Shown here in pieces: positions 5,765-7,377 of a DNA stretch of 7,377 nt. This DNA comes from JBGMEA01 sp964444065 (GTDB lineage: Bacteria; Bacillota; Clostridia; Eubacteriales; Anaerofustaceae): NCBI GenBank assembly GCA_964444065.1, contig CAYUFL010000059.1:1-7377 (forward strand), read 5' to 3'. The notes below the pieces were generated by a model. It was not told where the DNA came from. It searched no databases and worked only from the letters and a program-made list of their open reading frames with translations. The position numbers were made by a program, and so were the translations under genes. Position 1 is the stretch's first letter. The number at the start of each line of letters is the position of its first letter.

Positions 5765-6199
5765 ATGAAGGTTTCAACAAAGACAAAATATGCGCTGGAA
5801 GCGTTGCTTTATATCTCATTGCAAAAAGAAGAAGAATCTGTCAGTATTCAATCTGTTGCCGAATCGGCGAAGATCAGTCCTTCTTATTTGGAGCAGCTCT
5901 TTTTTCAATTAAGAAAAAAAGGATTTCTGTCATCGCGAAGAGGTGTTAAAGGCGGGTTTTACCTTGCCCGCAATGCACAGGATATTACCGTTGGGGATGT
6001 ATATCGGGCAATGGAAACCAATACGGTACCTGTTTCCTGTGTCATAAACAATACAGTTTGCGAAAATGCGAGCAACGAGTCGTGCGCAAGCCGACTTTTA
6101 TGGATCGGACTTTATAAAACCGCATATGAAAAAATGGATGGCATCACACTGGCAATGCTGCGTGACAAATATACGCGCGGAAAGGTGGATGAAAAATGA
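5765..6199 (+). CDS. iscR: Rrf2-family transcriptional regulator with three cysteines, IscR-like
   Basis: Predicted dimeric DNA-binding regulator that senses Fe-S cluster status. The 144-residue product has an N-terminal winged helix: STKTKYALEALLYISLQ (4-20), a helix-turn-helix around 28-50 (VAESAKISPSYLEQLFFQLR) and the wing RRGVKGGFYLAR (58-69), the hallmark of Rrf2 proteins. Cys92, Cys99 and Cys107 lie where IscR has its three [2Fe-2S] cysteines (92, 98 and 104 in E. coli), with slightly longer spacings, so cluster binding is likely. ATG 5765 is chosen because AAGAGG (5753-5758) precedes it by 6 nt; an in-frame TTG at 5735 would place the start inside the promoter. Divergent placement from nifS-nifU supports control of Fe-S assembly. 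NsrR and CymR are relatives; the cysteines argue against CymR and the context favours IscR over nitric-oxide-sensing NsrR. Confidence 0.85.
   Translation: MKVSTKTKYALEALLYISLQKEEESVSIQSVAESAKISPSYLEQLFFQLRKKGFLSSRRGVKGGFYLARNAQDITVGDVYRAMETNTVPVSCVINNTVCENASNESCASRLLWIGLYKTAYEKMDGITLAMLRDKYTRGKVDEK
6181..6188 (+). promoter_or_regulatory. Shine-Dalgarno site of the second Rrf2 gene
   Basis: AAAGGTGG, inside the end of the first Rrf2 gene, lies 7 nt before ATG 6196. It supports that start and coupled translation through the ATGA overlap. Confidence 0.65.
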
Positions 6200-6618
6200 A
6201 GATATCCACGCATGGACGTTACGGCTTGCGTTTGCTGATCGAATTGGTTTTAATCGACAGCAGCGAATATATTCCGCTTTCCGATCTCGCGAAACGTACC
6301 GATATTTCACTGAATTATCTTGAGAGCATCATAAAACCGTTGAAAATTGCCGGTATGCTTGATAGCAGCGGCGGTTCGACGGGTGGATATAAAATGCTGC
6401 GTTCTCCCAGTAATCTCTCCGTCTATGAGGTGCTCTCTGTATTGGAAGGAAATTTTCTGCAAAACAGTATGGAGTCAACAGATGCAATGCCGTATCGCGA
6501 TTTTCTGAATCAAACAGTGTGGAATACGCTGGATGATGCTGTTGTCGATTATTTGAAATCAGTCAGTATTCAAACGCTTGTGGATCAGGCAATCGTGTTG
6601 ACCGGATCACATAAATGA
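6196..6618 (+). CDS. Second Rrf2-family transcriptional regulator, cysteine-free
   Basis: A 140-residue Rrf2 winged-helix protein. It opens with MKISTHGRYGLRLLIELVLI, has a helix-turn-helix around 28-50 (LAKRTDISLNYLESIIKPLK), a wing with GGSTGGYKMLRSP (59-71) in place of the usual RGxxGGY, and the family-typical LSVYEVLSVLEGN dimer-helix start (74-86). There is no cysteine anywhere, so it cannot bind a cluster through cysteine as IscR does; its signal is unknown. It overlaps the upstream IscR-like gene by 4 nt (ATGA), so the two are almost certainly made together and may cooperate, compete for sites, or form mixed dimers; that last idea is inference. A cysteine-free Rrf2 protein could alternatively be CymR-like, working with cysteine synthase, but no cysK lies in the window. 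Its 3' end overlaps the converging membrane-protein gene by 12 bp. Confidence 0.85.
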   Translation: MKISTHGRYGLRLLIELVLIDSSEYIPLSDLAKRTDISLNYLESIIKPLKIAGMLDSSGGSTGGYKMLRSPSNLSVYEVLSVLEGNFLQNSMESTDAMPYRDFLNQTVWNTLDDAVVDYLKSVSIQTLVDQAIVLTGSHK

Positions 6619-7242
6619 GACAACAATGAGCGTTTGAGCAGCAATATAAGTAATCATGATATAAAAGTTTTCGTTTTTAATCTTTCCGAGGAATGTTGAT
6701 TTTGCAAGCAGAAAATCCGAAAGGCAGAACATCAGCGCTCCGCCGACAAACATAGCATACGTCGTGGAAGGATTCTGCCAAAATACAAGGAAGGAACTTC
6801 CAAACAGGCAGAGCAATGCAAACATGTATACTATTCCGGAGACTTGCAGATTCTTCGGCATGCGTCGAATCAGATAGCGATACATGAAAAGAAGTGCGAT
6901 CAGCATCACAGTGAGTATGATTGCATATTGCAGAATATTCCATTGTGCGTTTTTCAGAATGCTTGAAATATAAAAAATGTGACCAATCAAAAAACAGGAA
7001 AGTCCGATCATAAAATAGTTTGTTTCTTCGACTCTGAGCAAAAACAGATCGCCCAAAAATCCTGCGCAAAGTGCAATGACAATTCCGGGCGCAATCGATT
7101 TTGCAGCAATACAGTAGACGATCAGCAAGAGCGGCATCAAAAGCAATTTTGTGATTTTGCGCAATGGCTCATTACCAAAATAGCAAAAATAAAGATGTGC
7201 AACAATTGCACAGGAATAGATCAGGACAAACGCAATAGCCAT
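6607..7242 (-). CDS. YhhN-family (TMEM86/lysoplasmalogenase-like) membrane protein
   Basis: Predicted inner-membrane protein of 211 residues with about eight hydrophobic segments, near 2-22, 33-48, 50-69, 77-96, 104-125, 134-155, 161-180 and 193-211, matching the YhhN topology. The two family signatures, each with a conserved acidic residue, are visible: LCAGFLGDLFLL (Asp65) and GGALMFCLSDFLLAK (Asp176). Mammalian TMEM86 members hydrolyse the vinyl ether bond of lysoplasmalogen; the bacterial function is mostly unproven. Some anaerobic Clostridia make plasmalogens, so such activity would be plausible, but this is inference. Start: an in-frame ATG at 7257 lacks a ribosome site, while TTGGAG (GGAG at 7248-7251) lies 5 nt before ATG 7242, so 7242 is chosen. 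It seems to be a separate unit with its own promoter. Its 3' end runs 12 bp into the end of the second Rrf2 gene. Confidence 0.82.
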   Translation of the reverse strand: MAIAFVLIYSCAIVAHLYFCYFGNEPLRKITKLLLMPLLLIVYCIAAKSIAPGIVIALCAGFLGDLFLLRVEETNYFMIGLSCFLIGHIFYISSILKNAQWNILQYAIILTVMLIALLFMYRYLIRRMPKNLQVSGIVYMFALLCLFGSSFLVFWQNPSTTYAMFVGGALMFCLSDFLLAKSTFLGKIKNENFYIMITYIAAQTLIVVSFM

Positions 7243-7247
7243 AGTTT

Positions 7248-7251
7248 CTCC
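7248..7251 (-). promoter_or_regulatory. Shine-Dalgarno site of the YhhN-family gene
   Basis: On the - strand GGAG lies 5 nt before ATG 7242. It favours 7242 over the in-frame ATG at 7257, which has no purine-rich site at a suitable distance and would itself overlap this one. Confidence 0.65.
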
Positions 7252-7283
7252 AATCATATTGCTGTATTTTAGTTACGTTTGTC

Positions 7284-7292
7284 TACAGTGTA
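7284..7292. repeat. Small palindrome TACA-G-TGTA
   Basis: Perfect 9-bp odd palindrome lying over the candidate -10 of the YhhN-family gene and inside a looser AGTTAC (7271-7276) / GTAACT (7297-7302) inverted repeat. It could be a repressor site, but short palindromes in AT-rich DNA arise easily by chance. Confidence 0.25.
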
Positions 7293-7315
7293 ATTTGTAA
7301 CTTTAAGAAAATCAA
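7287..7315 (-). promoter_or_regulatory. Candidate promoter of the YhhN-family gene
   Basis: On the - strand TTGATT (7310-7315) and TACACT (7287-7292) are 17 nt apart. This would start transcription near 7280 and give a leader of about 38 nt. The hexamers are only moderate matches. Confidence 0.4.
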
Positions 7316-7318
7316 GTA

Positions 7319-7345
7319 TTTGTATAAAATAATAATAAATACAAA
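7319..7345. repeat. AT-rich inverted repeat
   Basis: TTTGTAT (7319-7325) and ATACAAA (7339-7345) flank 13 nt of A and T. It sits between the edge hairpin and the candidate promoter. It may act as upstream AT-rich promoter DNA; no specific role is visible. Confidence 0.3.
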
Positions 7346-7376
7346 AAGCAGATACTTGTTTATTCATATCTGCTTT
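7345..7376. terminator. Hairpin terminator at the window edge
   Basis: Ten-base-pair stem AAAGCAGATA (7345-7354) / TATCTGCTTT (7367-7376) with a 12-nt loop. On the - strand it runs into TTTTT and a T-rich tract, as in an intrinsic terminator for a leftward gene beyond the window. On the + strand TTT ends the stem, but the following bases are outside the window, so it could also serve a rightward transcript. Confidence 0.65.
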
Positions 7377-7377
7377 C

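Noticed and set aside
6571..6636. Distant inverted repeat CAAACGCT / AGCGTTTG with inner TGTTG / CAACA across the convergent gene ends, as a possible terminator
   Set aside because: The arms are separated by large uneven loops, they lie mostly in coding sequence, and no T-run follows on either strand.
7243..7257. Upstream ATG at 7257 for the YhhN-family gene
   Set aside because: There is no purine-rich site before it, while GGAG is correctly spaced for ATG 7242.
7284..7292. TACA-G-TGTA as a BlaI/MecI or CopY operator
   Set aside because: Those sites use TACA and TGTA with a two-base centre, and no matching regulator or target gene is in the window.

Overview
The window reads as core chromosome of a low- to mid-GC Bacillota (Firmicutes), most like Clostridia or a neighbouring class. 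The reasons are a RecU-type Holliday junction resolvase, a RelQ-type small alarmone synthetase, a class IIB fructose-bisphosphate aldolase, a TGS/ThrRS-like/uridine-kinase fusion protein, and strong AGGAGG-like ribosome binding sites with some TTG starts. I cannot name the genus. I see no insertion sequence, phage gene, CRISPR array, tRNA or rRNA. Genes are densely packed, and no stretch of 300 bases lacks one.

Left block (1-3961, + strand): relQ (its 5' end lies outside the window), fba, recU and a 551-residue nucleoside-kinase-like protein. Gaps are 14 and 28 nt, then a 4-nt overlap, so this looks like one operon. Its products would make (p)ppGpp, run the aldolase step of glycolysis, resolve recombination intermediates, and probably phosphorylate a nucleoside or related substrate. 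A perfect 13-bp hairpin (3970-3999) ends it and probably also ends the operon converging from the right.

Middle block (4010-5641, - strand): nifS (cysteine desulfurase) followed with no gap by nifU (Fe-S scaffold), a minimal Fe-S cluster assembly operon. A good promoter (TTGACT-N16-TATAAT) lies upstream of nifS.

Regulatory block (5642-6618): a roughly 120-bp divergent control region separates nifS from two rightward, translationally coupled Rrf2-family regulators. The first has three cysteines placed like the IscR cluster ligands. The second has no cysteine at all. The control region holds back-to-back promoters with nested inverted repeats over the -35 elements. The simplest model is Fe-S-responsive feedback on both nifSU and the regulator pair. 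The tandem arrangement with a cysteine-free partner is the most interesting feature of the window.

Right block (6607-7377): a YhhN-family membrane protein on the - strand converges on the second Rrf2 gene and overlaps its 3' end by 12 bp. Upstream of it are a plausible promoter, an AT-rich tract with small palindromes, and a hairpin terminator at the window edge that probably belongs to a neighbour outside.
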